A stretch of 64,000 nucleotides of DNA from assembly GCA_031761405.1 (NCBI GenBank), contig JASEVX010000003.1, positions 67,579,756 through 67,643,755 on the forward strand, written 5' to 3'. Numbering within the stretch: position 1 is the first letter of the stretch; each line of letters starts with the position of its first letter. The translations under genes and the position numbers were made by a program. Positions 34,085 through 46,200 of the stretch are shown in pieces. Below the pieces are notes generated by a model. The model was given only the letters and a program-made list of their open reading frames with translations, made no database searches and had not been told where the DNA came from. The DNA is from Serripes groenlandicus. Lineage: Eukaryota > Mollusca > Bivalvia > Cardiida > Cardiidae.

Positions 34085-34985
34085 GAGCCGGACAAAAGAT
34101 CCCATGCTATTTTTGGCAGGGTGGACAAAAGCTCCCACATCATTTTTACAGTGTGGACAAAAGATCCCATGTTATTTTAACGGGGTGGACAAAAGATCCC
34201 ACTTATAATATATATCAGCCAGTAATAAAGAGATTGAAATGAATAAACTATATGAATATATAATTCCTATCCATTGAGCATATTATGGATGTGAATTTCA
34301 AGGTAAACAGCCAATTAATGTAGAGGGTCAAAGTTATCACCTGCTGTTTTAAATTAAAGGCAATCAAAATCTAAATTGTGTTGTTAATTGAACTCTTTAC
34401 ATAAACTGTGAAAAATAAAACATTGAGCATATTATTGGTGTGAACTTTATAAATAGCTGTACTAATGACAATGACCAGACTGTGTGTTGATTGAATATGT
34501 CTGCATCAGGGTCTTTCAAATAGTATTTGAAAGACCCTGTCTGCATGAACTACTTTGAAAGCTGTTTTGTTTGTAAATACAGGTGTATCCACTTTTCATT
34601 GTTTTATTATCATGATGTGCTAAATTTTCAACACTAGTAGTTACCATATGCTATATTTTGTTTGCTATATATTTACTCATAATTTTTTATTAACAGGGAG
34701 TAAATTTGACTTTATTAATCTTTTCGGTTTTTTCTGGTTTATTTTTCTATGAAATTATTTAATAAGAAGAAAATATACTCAACACCTTTACTGTCTGTCA
34801 CCTTAAGACAAAAACCAGGATGGCTCATCAATATGGGATCTTTTGTCCATCCTGTCAAAATGGTGTGGGAACTTTTGTCCACCCTGTTAAAATAACATGG
34901 GATCTTTTGTCCACCCTATTAAAATGATATGGGACCTTCTGTCAAAAATAGCATGGGAGCTTTTGTCCATGTGATCTGTTGTCCT
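34085..34985. mobile_element. Foldback element with iterated inverted termini
   Basis: The left arm (34085-34203) has four direct units of about 33 bp, GGTGGACAAAAGATCCCATG + TtATTTTaaCAG. The right arm (34833-34985) has about five of the same units in inverted orientation. The loop is about 630 bp, AT-rich and non-coding. Subrepeated inverted ends around a loop are the hallmark of foldback transposons. Confidence 0.7.
34507..34539. repeat. Perfect 16-bp hairpin inside the foldback loop
   Basis: CAGGGTCTTTCAAATA, one base, then its exact complement. The direct repeat tgtctgcat flanks it on both sides. Confidence 0.9.
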
Positions 34986-35221
34986 GTATTCGATATTGAC
35001 AACGTTTATTTAACCAAAAAAAAAGACCATTTAAATCATATTTTTCTCGAAAAATAAATGCCACATATTAAAGATAGATAATTATATTTTGTGGAGCCGT
35101 TTGCACCTAAGCGATGAATTAATTAATTAAAGAGTCATAGCGCGTTAAAGTTACAGCTACTCTTTATTTCCATATGGTAAATTATACCTGATAGCAATTG
35201 CCGGTGAAATAATTCTTCCAC

Positions 35222-35690
35222 ATGTGGAGGTCCGACTGTTCCGGTATAGACGGAGTTCCGGCTGGTATATACAGTCGAAGTTGTCGGAGTTCCGGCTGTT
35301 CCGGATGGTTAATACAGCCAGCTGTTCCGACTGGTTAATACAGCCGACGTAGCTGGAGTTCGACTGTTTCGGCTGGTAAATTCAGTCAGTGTAGACGGAG
35401 TTCCAGCTGTTCCGCCTGGTTTATACAGCCGGAGAAGCCTGAGTTCCGGCTGGTTAATACAGCCGGAGTAGCCGGAATGATGATATTCGACTGGTAAGTA
35501 CAGTCGAAGTAATAGGAAATACAGCTTATCCGGCCGGTTTATACAGCCGGAGTAGCCGGAACTCCGGCTATTCCGGCTGGTTAATGCAGCCGGAGTAGCC
35601 GGAACTCCGGCTGTTCCGGCTGGTTGATACAGCCGGAGTAGCCGGAGTTCCGGCTATTCCGGCTGTTCCGGCTACTCCGGCTAACTTCAC
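35222..35690 (+). repeat. CCGG-rich minisatellite, right part
   Basis: Continues the 42-45 bp unit seen at 32878. Units become more uniform to the right: GGTTAATaCAGCCGGAGTAG, then CCGGAgTTCCGGCTgTTCCG. It ends with ccggctactccggctaac just before the start of the GST copy 2 duplication. Confidence 0.85.
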
Positions 35691-37171
35691 GCACATGATT
35701 TTCTGGTGGTTTATCTATAGTATTATACTTTACTTTTAGTGTCTGTTAAATGAAATCGAGTGCAAGCTTCTATTTTAACAGAAAATTTGTATAAAAATGA
35801 ACAAATTTATATAATAAGGCCTAAACCAAAAATAATGTACTAACGAGTTTTGCATCTCCAAAACAGAGGGCAAGCGAGGCCCTGAATCGATCGCCTGAAT
35901 GATAGCTATGTAGCATATGTGTAACTGCTAACAAAGGAGATAATTGTATCTAGAGTGTGAACGAAGCTGCTAGGAGTGGACACAGTAAATGAAACTGATC
36001 AATAAAAGACATTTGTTATGATATTAAATATTTTAACAGTTTGTAAGAGGACTACCAAAGTAGCATTTTCTGTAAAGTTTGGTTGATATCGGTCCAGTGG
36101 TTTAGGATGATATTTTGTTTAAAGCTAAAAGTTCATTTTACCCCTATTCTGATGCAGCATTGCAGCTATATTTTCAAACCAATCGATACAACTTGAAAAC
36201 ATTATATAGAGGATCACTATAGGAACATTTTCGCTCAATTTTTAAACTTGAATAGAAACGAGACTATTAAGTTTTGTTATTTTGCCCCTTTTCTAATGCC
36301 GTCTGGCTGCCATGTTTTAAAACCAATCAATACGGTTTACGCAAAAATTGTAGAGAGTCAAACAAGAAAAATTTCTACTAAATTATCTTTAATATGATAA
36401 GCGATGTCAGAGGAGAAGAATTTTAAAGTTTAGACATGTTACTCCCTTCCTGCTGGCACAGCATCAAACTATTTTTTTAATAATTTATATCTTTGAACAA
36501 GTACCAAAGTAACCACCAAAGGAACATTCATGTGACGTTTCTTGAAATGTGTCTAGTGGATTAGAATCAGATGTCACTTGAAGCTTAAGTCAATTTACCC
36601 CTTTACTGATACCACCTGGTAACTATGTCTTTCAACCGATCAATATGGCTTCAAGAGTTATGAAGAGGGACGCTGAAGGAACAAATCAGACATGCACTTT
36701 CATAAGAACGGATATTTTAACATTTTGTCATTTTGCGCTTTTCTGATGCCGCCTCACTGCCTTTGTTTCAACTAATTTTAAATAGCCATTCTCTGTAAGC
36801 ATTTGCTCTCCGATATAGAGAGTGTGGCAGGCATTGTCACGGATTTTGTTCAAACTTCACACATTTTCTCAACTTGATGAAAGAAGTTATTATAGACTTT
36901 GGCTCACTTTTTTCAATGGACTGAAATGTTATGATTTTATTAGGAAATTCACTAAATTTTCAAATCAGTTTTATGCATAAATGAAGAAATATTTGCAGAA
37001 ATTCATATTTTCTATAAAAAGTCAGCATCTGATAAAGCAAATAAAACAAAATACAGCTGAATATCAATTTGTACAATTCTCTCTCAAACCGTTATGTACA
37101 AGGGGGTTTATTTAGGGAAAAAAGAACAATTTTTGGTAGTTTTTTAATGTTTATTTAATTTAAATGACAAT

Positions 37172-37177
37172 TTTATT
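37172..37177 (-). promoter_or_regulatory. Polyadenylation signal, GST copy 2
   Basis: AATAAA on the minus strand, 110 bp past the stop, in the same place as in copies 1 and 3. Confidence 0.6.
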
Positions 37178-37286
37178 TGACAATGGGATCATTAAATAGC
37201 ATGTGGGGGAAATGTATAGAGAACACAAATTAAACATTTTATCAATGTATAGATTTATATGATACGACAAGGGCTGAGAGTCTGTT

Positions 37287-37640
37287 TTACTTTCCACCTT
37301 TAAATGCCGCCGTCGACGCATCCAATTGTTTGACTGCCTTCGAGTAAGCGGAATTAAGGGACTCGAGTTTCTTCTGTATCCTATCAATCCACGCTTTTAT
37401 CTCTGGAATACTGCTCTCAACCTCTCCCTCCATTCCGACGACTCTTAACTGTATGATTTCGTTAAACGCCATGACGTCTGCTACAGAGATCTCTTTGCCG
37501 CCAATGAATTGCTGTTTCTTCAGATAATAGGTTTGAATGGTGGTCAAGGCTTTTTTAAGGGCATCCTTAGCAGATGTAATGACCTTATCGTCCAGCGGTT
37601 GTTTTGGCCCAAAACTTCCTTCAAAGTCTCTACTCAGAAA
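37287..37640 (-). CDS. GSTT: Theta-class GST copy 2, terminal exon 4
   Basis: 354 nt including TAA, with the same acceptor (ttttttcag) and length as copy 1. It encodes the helical domain with FIGGKEISVADVMAFNEI and a Thr in IQTYYL. No frame damage. Confidence 0.94.
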   Translation of the reverse strand, partial: FLSRDFEGSFGPKQPLDDKVITSAKDALKKALTTIQTYYLKKQQFIGGKEISVADVMAFNEIIQLRVVGMEGEVESSIPEIKAWIDRIQKKLESLNSAYSKAVKQLDASTAAFKGGK

Positions 37641-40600
37641 CTGAAAAAAGAATGAGCTGTATTTTACGAAACTCGACCTACATTGTCCAGCGATCCGAGA
37701 CGACTTAGATCAGCATGATTCTCCGCGCAGTCTGATCAGGGTCTTCCCGGTTCGCCATTCAGTCATCTGTATAGTTTTAAAACTTTTAACAATGAGTGTC
37801 GGCCACACCATGCCAGCATGTATTCTAGATCTTAATCGGAGTTTGCGTGGCGTGGCTAAGGTAAGACAGAGAGGACTAACGAAAACATGCATGCGGAAGT
37901 GCAAACAATAAGTGAGCATTCTATATAAAGCAATAATTCAGATAGACTCCTGGAAAATCTAAACAAAAGCGAAATTGATGCCTAAAATGCAAACGATTTT
38001 GAGCTCAACTTTTCGAAGAAAATTCGCCTCGGCGTTGGTGCCTCACACTGGTTTAGTTGTTTGTACCATCTCACTTTTTTTCAAAACCATTAAAGATATT
38101 GCTTAACAAACAAGAGTACATAACTCAGGCTTTTGTAAAAATTATGTCTTTTTCGACTAAGACTTTTGATTAAGTTTTCATACCACCACATTTTTTAAAA
38201 AATAAACATTAGGGGTATAGCTTATATACACGTACACCCCACTAGATTCAAAACCTTTAGATATATTGCCTTTAAACATACAATACTTGTCAACTATCAT
38301 ATGAATATTTTGTAAGAATTATGGCCCCTTTTCGACTTATAAAGTACCTTGAACTTAGTTGATCTTTCCGTACCACCCCACCGTTTTTCAAAAACTAACA
38401 AGATATTGCCTTTAAACATACAATACTTGTTAACCATCATAAACTCAATCAACAGACCAGATTACATAAATATGTGAAGGTTTTTGACAGAATTATGGCA
38501 CTTGTTTGTCATCTAAAACTTGCATCTCCAGCAAAGAAAACTTCATTTTCTATTAATAAACATCACAGATTGCCTTGTAACTATATTTTTAAGTTGTTTG
38601 TCTCGACGATCAAACCAATATTGTGCCACGGAGCTCAAGTGTGGGGTCACGCATATTCAGATGTGTTTTTATATCTGACCACTTTGACTTTTGTAATCAA
38701 TATTTAAAATTAAATAGTAAAACAAAAAACATAGTAGCATTGAGAGAATGTGGTAGATATCCTCTTTATATTGATTACTTATCTTACTGTATATACTAGA
38801 ACTATCACTCAATGTGATTAATACCTCCCGAACGCCGCCCTGATAGGAAAGGTAGTGAAATATTTAGAAACCCCACCTTAAAATGATAATGTGATGGATC
38901 GGGGTAGTCTTGTTTTGTTCATTTTTGGATTGTCTTTGTTAAAATTAGAAAATAAAGGTTTTTTTTAGTCGTTGTGCAGTTCACAAACTTTCATGGCAAT
39001 TAATATTTTGTTTAAGTATTTGAGTTATGTTTAGGGACCCAATGAAGAGAAATAAATAAAAGAGCAATAGAGACAATACAATTACACCTACTTTGCTTAA
39101 ACTTCATGTATTCATCAACTTGGTTCTTCCACGAACTTTATTTAAACTGTTATCACTGATGGCCTTTTTTATGAATGAAAGTTTTTCTCAAGACAAGAAA
39201 AAGTAACAAAGGGCAATAACTCTGTAATTAGCTAAATTATAGGTATGGTTCGTGTACACTTCACTTTCTTTCATGTGCTCTACCATTGTATGAAGTTTTA
39301 TTAGACCAGTTCCAGCAGTTATTAAGTTATTCTCCGGACAAGAAAAAGTAACAAAAAGCAATAACTCTGTAATAAGCTAAATTAGAGTTATGGTTCTTGT
39401 ACACTGCACTTCCTCTCATTGTGCTCTATCAGTGTTTGAAGTGTTCTTAGATTCCATATAATAGTTATTAAGTTATGCTCCGGACAAGCAAAAGTAACAA
39501 AGGGCAAGTTCTCTGTAATTGGCTAAATTAAATTTATGGTACTTGTACATTGCACTTCCTCTCATTGTGCTCTACCATTGTCTGAAGTTTTATTAGATTC
39601 CATTTTGGTAGTTTTTTAGTTATTCTCCGGACAAGAAAAAGTAACAAAATCCCATAACTCTGTTATTAGCTAAATAAAAGTTATGGTTATTGTACACTGC
39701 ACTTCCTCTCAATGTGCTCTACCATTGTATGAAGTTTTCTTAGATTCCAACTAGGATTTATTAAGTTATTCTCCAGACAAGAAAAAGTAACAAAGGGCAA
39801 TAATAGTTATTCTCCAGACAAGTAAAATTGCAGCGGACTAACCGACCAACCGACCAACCAAAAACAGGGTGACTCGGTATAAATATGGGTGTCGTTTATT
39901 AGTAATGCCAAATAAATGATATCCTCGCAAGTGTTATATAAGGCTTAACTCTTTGGATAATGCTGCACGCAGAACCTGGACTACTTACGTTAAAACTTTA
40001 CGGTTTGGGTTATATATGTGTGGATTGCACAGAAAGTTTGAAACACCAAACATTTTATTTTGTAAAATGTTTCAAACAGCGCTTGATTTACTGTTTCAAG
40101 CAAAGCCAGCACATACAAATCAACGACTCTGGCCGTTACCACCATTATAAACATTATAAATATATATTAAATACTGAAAGATATCTGTTAATTGACATTC
40201 AATTTACTTATAGACAAATACTTGCTAAATTCCGTTGCTCGAACCACAAAGTGGCATCAAGACTTACCGCCACAACACTATTGATCGTGAACAAAGAATA
40301 TACATGTATCAATTTCAAAAATTAAACACAAATATTGTTGAATGTGAATTGCATGTTTTATTTCAATGCCCAAAGTATGATGAAAATATGTTAATGATAA
40401 AAATGATATGAACATCATTATCAGCTTAATGTTAATTAAATTAAATACTTTGTACTATAGGCTGTTGGCCTCAATACTTTCAATAAATATTTGTCATTGT
40501 CTTCATGATCCTCATCTGTAAAGAAGAGAATGTAACTCATTCAAGATTTTGTTCAAAACAACAGATATTGCTTTGAAACTTGTCATTTGTTTTAATCTGG

Positions 40601-42207
40601 GTAAAATCCAACCCAATCAAGTCATTGACCCCCATATGTTGGCAAGAGAAGATAACTTTGTCAAGCATGCTTTCCAGGAACAGCTTTGTAAGGCACTTTA
40701 TGACTTATAATCTCGGTTCAGTTTTACTCTACCAGCCATTTTATTTTTACTTTACCAGGCGGCTGAGTGTGTTGATGCACAGGCTCAACGGCCCAACCAA
40801 GAATTCAATGTACGCAGATGAGGTTAGACAACAAATTGCCCGAGACGGATGAGCGTTCGGTGCGCAGTCTCACCTTAGTCTTGTTTGTCTAACGTATCGA
40901 CAGTTGTTATGTACGCACGTGATGGGCGGGTATTAACTAAATAGGTCGAAGCGTCAATTACTTAACCAAGTACTTTATATTTATCATATTATTTATAAGC
41001 AAAGTACTTTATATTTATCATATTATTTATAAGCAATGTACTTTATAAGTCGAAAAAGAGTCATAATTCTCACAAAAAACGTTACTGAATGATGCACTTT
41101 CGGCTGTTGGTGGAGGTAATGATGTAAAAAGATTGGTGTAAGTGTTTAAGCTATATCTCTAATTGTTTTGAAAGAAAAATGATTTTTTATGAATAACTTA
41201 ACCAAAATTCTAAATCAAATAAGTCTGTTGCTGATGTAAATGATGGTGAAAAAATGTTGTAAGTTTCAGAGCAATAATTGTAATGGTTTTGAAAAAAAGT
41301 GAATTAAAAAACTTAACCAAAACTTTATGTCTTTAATTCTTACAAAAACCTTGACAGAGTTATGTTCTCTTGTCTGTTGATGGAGGTAATGATGGTGAAT
41401 ACGTGTTGTAAGTTTCGAAGCAATATCTTTAATGGTTTTGAAAAAAGGTGAATTGGTACAAAAACCTTAACCATAATTCTAAGTCGAAAATGGGCCATAA
41501 TTCTTACAAAAACCCTGACAGAGTTATTTTCTCTTGTCTGTTGATGGACGTAATGTTGGGCAAACGATTTCTGTAAGTGTTTAAGCTATATCTCAAATTG
41601 ATTTGATATGAATAACTTAACCAAAATTCTAAATGATAAAGGGCCATACTTCTTAAAATAAACTTGACAGAGTTATGTACACTTGTCTGTTTGAAGCAAT
41701 ATCTGTAACGGTTTTGAAAACAAGTGAATTGATACAAAAAACCTAAACAAATTTCTAAGTAAAAAAAGGGCCGCAATTCTTACAAATACCCTGACAGAGT
41801 TATGTACTCTTGTCTGTTGATGGAAGTAATGATAGTGAATAAGTGTTGTAAGTTTAAAAGTAATATCTGTAATGGTTTTGACAAAAAAGTGAATTGATAC
41901 AACAAACTTAACCAAGGTGTTACACCAACACCGAGACGCAGACGCAGACGGTGACGCAGAAGCCAACGCCGACGCCGAGGCGAGTAGTATAGCTGGCCTT
42001 TTCTTCGAAAAATCGAGCTAACTACTTGATACGGAAGATTTCAAAAGCCTTCGAAATGAGACAACTCATTAAATGTTCAGGTATATATGGTTAAGCTGTG
42101 ATTACAATGTAATGTATTAATTTAAAAGTATGTATGTTGTTATTGTACCATGCCCTGAAGAGGGCCCTATTAGCTTTATAAACATGATTCCATTCTAGTC
42201 TACATAC
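37641..42207 (-). other. Intron 3 of GST copy 2
   Basis: 4,567 bp. It has the same foldback arms (about 38010-38460 and 41045-42015), LINE relic and tandem array (39180-39835) as copy 1, all in mirror orientation. Confidence 0.7.
38474..40505 (+). mobile_element. LINE relic in GST intron 3 (copy 2)
   Basis: The counterpart of the copy 1 relic. 38474-38790 has STIKPILCHGAQVWG, and 39953-40325 has the TYVKTLRFG and FRCSNHKVAS parts in two frames. Its presence in all three GST copies places the insertion before the duplications. Confidence 0.7.
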
Positions 42208-42367
42208 CATTGGAACGAACAAGCCCATACAGGGTTTCCTCAAGCCACCATCGTGCCAGAATAAGTATTGTTTTATCCTTGCGCCAAGATGTTTGTCATC
42301 CCCTTCAAACCAACGAGTTGATACTTTGTTTTCTTTGCATCCGGCTATATATTGCGTAATGGCAACA
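42208..42367 (-). CDS. GSTT: Theta-class GST copy 2, exon 3
   Basis: 160 nt with intact splice sites (ttcag|t, atg|gtatgt) and the same translation as copy 1 (VAITQYIAG to GLFVPM). Confidence 0.93.
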
Positions 42368-42434
42368 CTGAAATAACAACAACATGTTTTACTTTTGTAT
42401 CACTCAATGACTTAGAGGATAATTGTTTTTTGTT

Positions 42435-42560
42435 AAACCCTTTCACACAATCGTAGGCTTTCTGACACATCTGCAGTAGACGACATTGAAAACATTTCGA
42501 CAAAAGGAGAAATTCATCAGAATAAGCAATTTCTCGTTTTGCCACAATGTTTTCAAATCA
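42435..42560. repeat. Hairpin MITE-like repeat beside exon 3, copy 2
   Basis: Counterpart of 12335-12475: ttaaaccctttcacacaatc, ctgcagtagacgacattg and tcgttttgccacaatgtttt. Confidence 0.65.
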
Positions 42561-42639
42561 TTTATATAATTAAACCTTCATTGTAAAGAAATGTTCTACG
42601 CTTAATCTTAGTGTTTTTCAAAGTGCCTGTATTGATTGA

Positions 42640-42790
42640 TTGCTTTGGGTTTATCGCCGTTTTCAACATGTTTAAGTCATATCACGGCGGCCAGTTCCCC
42701 TACTCATGTTTGTCCTTGTTTCCGCACATCGAACCCCACACAACAAACTTTCCAAGCAACTGGCTTCTTTTCTGACTGTTATCCCATTGG
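42640..42790 (+). repeat. GGCGGCCAGTTCC-type dispersed repeat, copy 2
   Basis: Counterpart of 12110-12275 in mirror orientation, with a small local change at cgaaccccacacaacaaa. Confidence 0.55.
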
Positions 42791-43446
42791 TAGAAGACTA
42801 ATGCATCTCATCACAGTACTTAAAAGACTATAACTTAATAATGATAAAATCCACTGTTATTTTTCAACAATCTTCCGAAAAGCATGTAATATAAAGTCAC
42901 ATATATTGTTTTATTTGAGGTTTTCAACATTACTTCAAGTAAAACACAATGCATGTTCAATGATTTATCCCTGTGTTAATTTACAAAAACTAGGCTAGGA
43001 AATGTGCCTTGCCACTCGGCTCAGTTTCTTCTTTTGCAATAATGTTTTTACATGCCGTCTGCTGTATAGGCGTCAGAAAGCGCCCGTATGGGGATTTTTT
43101 TGTTTAGTTTTACGCCACTTTCAACAGTTAATATCATATAGCGGCGGCCAGGAAATGTGATATTGATCCCACACTTAACATCCACATCGCAATAGAAATA
43201 AATAAGGGATGAAATCAATACCACACATCCCACCCCATCCCCACATACACAATCCTGCTGTAGGTAAAAGGTTGCATTGACCCCAATCGTTCAGACCTAT
43301 TTAGCCGGATCTTACGGTTTCAGCTAGGGTCAGACTATGGCTGCCATTACTATTGAGTGTCCCTCGGTCACAGGTGCCAACATGAGGGGCAGTCGTGAAG
43401 AAGCCCTGCCGTGTATGTTAGAAATGGTTGATATATGATTCCTAAC

Positions 43447-43561
43447 CTTTCTGACATGGAGAACTCTATTTCTTCTTTGCCTTTGTTCTTTTTTACCTCC
43501 GCGATGAATGGGACATTCTTGAACCGATTAATTTTTTCGTATTCAGGTGAAGCAGTTTCTC
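43447..43561 (-). CDS. GSTT: Theta-class GST copy 2, exon 2
   Basis: 115 nt, acceptor ttcag|gaga and donor aaag|gttagg intact. Encodes GETASPEYEKINRFKNVPFI through SMSE. Confidence 0.93.
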
Positions 43562-45117
43562 CTGAAATTGACAATTCATCAATTAGGTTATTTCGAGAAT
43601 TAACAAGTTGGAAAACTATGAAACTCTGAGACTGTCCCAAATATGATTTCCGATTTGTTTTTGATCAATCAAAATCATTAGCAGAAAGTTTAACTATTTA
43701 AGCTCCTAATTTCCTCAAATAGACTCTTCCATGTTTAAAATCGGACGACTTAATTGTTCATGTAATATGAGTTATGGAAGAATATTTTAAGAAGTATATG
43801 GCAAATAATGCTGATTTCTGGTTAGACAGCTCATTTCTAGCTGACCTATCTGAATCGGTATTGTTTGCAAGACAAAATGTTGTTATAACAAATGTGTGCT
43901 GTTAACGTGGTTTTATGGCGATTTTTTAAATGTTTGCTACTTTTGCTGTTGAACAGGATATAGAAAACTTTAACCACCCTTTTCTAAAACACCCAATTTA
44001 ATTTGGCCTTGAGCAAAGTCAATATGAATTAGAAAAATATTTCGAGCAACAAATGCAGACCTATTATACCGAATATGTGCTGTAAACGTGGTTTTATTGG
44101 CGATTATTTTCTATTGTGGGTGTTTTGGCAGTTAGTTCATGACAGGAATCTATAGCTTTGCTTATTAAAACAACCGTGGTTGGCTGTCATATACCACTGC
44201 TCACGTCGACTGTAAATATTTCCAGTAAAGACAAATTGTGATTGAAAATAATCAAACATCATTTAAACACAAATATTGTTACAACATGTTCAATTAAACA
44301 CACGTGTAACGGTAACGCAGTGAATTATGTGTTCATAAAGATCTATACCATTGATCATTTCATTTTCTACCACAATTTGTTTTTGCTATGCCATGACAGA
44401 AGCGAAATGCCGTGATAACCTGACATTATTGAAAGAGGCGTTCATTATTTAACAATCAAGCTCTGCCTAAATCACCTCGGGGTCACTTCGCACAAAAGAG
44501 GCCGTTCTGCACTGGTCAACGGCCCAGAACTGAATTTGAACAACCCATTTCCTAATAAACAATTCGGTTTCTCAATTCTCTCCGTGAGGTACGCACGTCG
44601 TAGTGATGTTTGGGTTCAATTTGCATCTTGAAAGTGCGTCTTCTATGAACAGGGTTAACCCAACTTTTCAAAATAAAGCCGCTTTCTGACGGTCACATCT
44701 AATGTGAAAACTTTTGAAAACATTGTGGTCTACACAAAACACAACGATCGGTACAGATCACATAATGGGGTAATCTCATAAAAAATGAGTTCACAAGACA
44801 CAACGACCAGTATATCAGTGCATAATATTAAGGAGTTTGCACATGCCGAAACAGGTTATGCACCTACACATTAATCAGTATACATAGCATACAGGAGTAG
44901 TGCATGATAGTGTAAAGACTACACGGAATATATTATATAATGTGGCAGCAAAGGAGTTCCATACTACCCTATATGGTTTATTTATATGGTTTAATTTATA
45001 TAAGGACTGCTCTAATTACAGCTGTTTCAAACGCACAAAGGTGGATTTTCCAGTAAAGCGGCTCATTCGTATTCGATTAAGATGCCAAAAATAAAAAATA
45101 AACAAAAATGATCTTAC
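43562..45117 (-). other. Intron 1 of GST copy 2, shortened
   Basis: 1,556 bp. At about 44403-44406 the text jumps from the match of copy 1 position 9957 to that of 8566, so about 1.39 kb present in copy 1 is absent. Confidence 0.75.
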
Positions 45118-45235
45118 CTTTGGTCACGTCCACCACTTTGACATCGAATGTAATTTTGTTAGCAGTCAGAAACATGAAGACTGATCTGCTAGGCTGTGAT
45201 AGTCCAAAATAGTAAAGTCGTAGTTCTGCTGACAT
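45118..45235 (-). CDS. GSTT: Theta-class GST copy 2, exon 1
   Basis: ATG at 45235 and donor aaag|gtaaga. The protein is identical to copy 1 (MSAELRLYYFGLSQPSRSVF and on), including the catalytic serine. One silent change is visible (acattc for accttc). With exons 2-4 this copy also encodes a full 248-residue enzyme. Confidence 0.93.
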
Positions 45236-45421
45236 GATTCCTGGTATGTCTCCTTAATGTTAAAATGCAGCGCAAAAGATAATAACCAAGATAACAATAA
45301 ATAAACGTGTAATTTTGGATGCAAGAGCAACAGTTCAGATAGAAAGTGTTGAACACTTAAACGACGTGCGGCATGTAATAATAGCAAGATAGTTCTGTAA
45401 CGAGGTTTATCGTGGGTCTCG

Positions 45422-45429
45422 CTTTTATA
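45422..45429 (-). promoter_or_regulatory. TATA box of GST copy 2
   Basis: TATAAAAG on the minus strand, 187 bp before the ATG, followed by cgagacccacgataaac. The match in copy 3 is identical. Confidence 0.6.
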
Positions 45430-46200
45430 GCATTGACTGTTCTAAAAATTAACTCCATCTAAATAGTTTAAACCTGTTTGTTCTAATTGAATCTGTTAAA
45501 TAACCTAAGTTGAAAAGACTAAAAGCCGCATTGTGTAACAGACTATAATACTGGTACCTGTAATTATAACAAAACAAAATTAAGCAGGCTTAACTTAATA
45601 TTCCTCCATACACTTTAGAGGAATACTAAAACATTTTCAAATAATTAAATTGCTTTTGTTAAAGTAATGTACAGTCAAACTTGAATTAGCTGTCACCTCT
45701 TAAGCAGACAATTTGTATTAAGCAGTCTCTTGAATAATATTAAAAAACATTTGTTATTTTCTGACTACTGATTTCTGGAAAGTCATCGTTATTGTGATGG
45801 TCAAGCTATCCATGAATGAACGAGGGTAATTGGCCTTCGTCAAATACTACGTACATACTATCTAGGACACGTTTACGGTTCAATAACAGAGCATTAATTC
45901 CAATACAATGGCTAGGTATGAACAGTGGACCAGAATAAATACCAACCTTTATATATTCATTGCGCACTGTATATACATTCAAACGGACAATGTTAACCTT
46001 GTGATCTAAAAGTCCCCCTTTCGCTTGATTTGTTTTGTTTCCAAATTTATGTCAAAATTTAACAATTTCTTCCAACTGTCTGGGGGTTACAAATTTCCTG
46101 GTTCTGTGACGACATAGTAGACGACTTTACACATGACGTTTCAAAACAATGCGGCTCTAAGTGTTCTGCCTTATGTTCTGATTTCAATAATTGTTGACGT

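Larger units (their letters stand above)
33113..35221. other. AT-rich block interrupting the CCGG minisatellite
   Basis: The same minisatellite, in the same orientation, lies on both sides, so this 2.1-kb block looks inserted. It contains the foldback element at 34085-34985. Its edges show gaagaattttga and taattcttccac, a short inverted match. The rest (33113-34084, 34986-35221) has no recognised gene. Confidence 0.55.
35695..46200 (-). repeat. GST duplication unit, copy 2
   Basis: From 35695 (atgattttctggtggttt) the sequence matches copy 3 from 53713 at an offset of 18,018 with few differences, and matches copy 1 (19132 leftward) in inverted orientation. Homology to copy 1 remains recognisable to about 46200, at cattgcgcactgtatatac and ggctctaagtgttctg. 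Confidence 0.85.
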
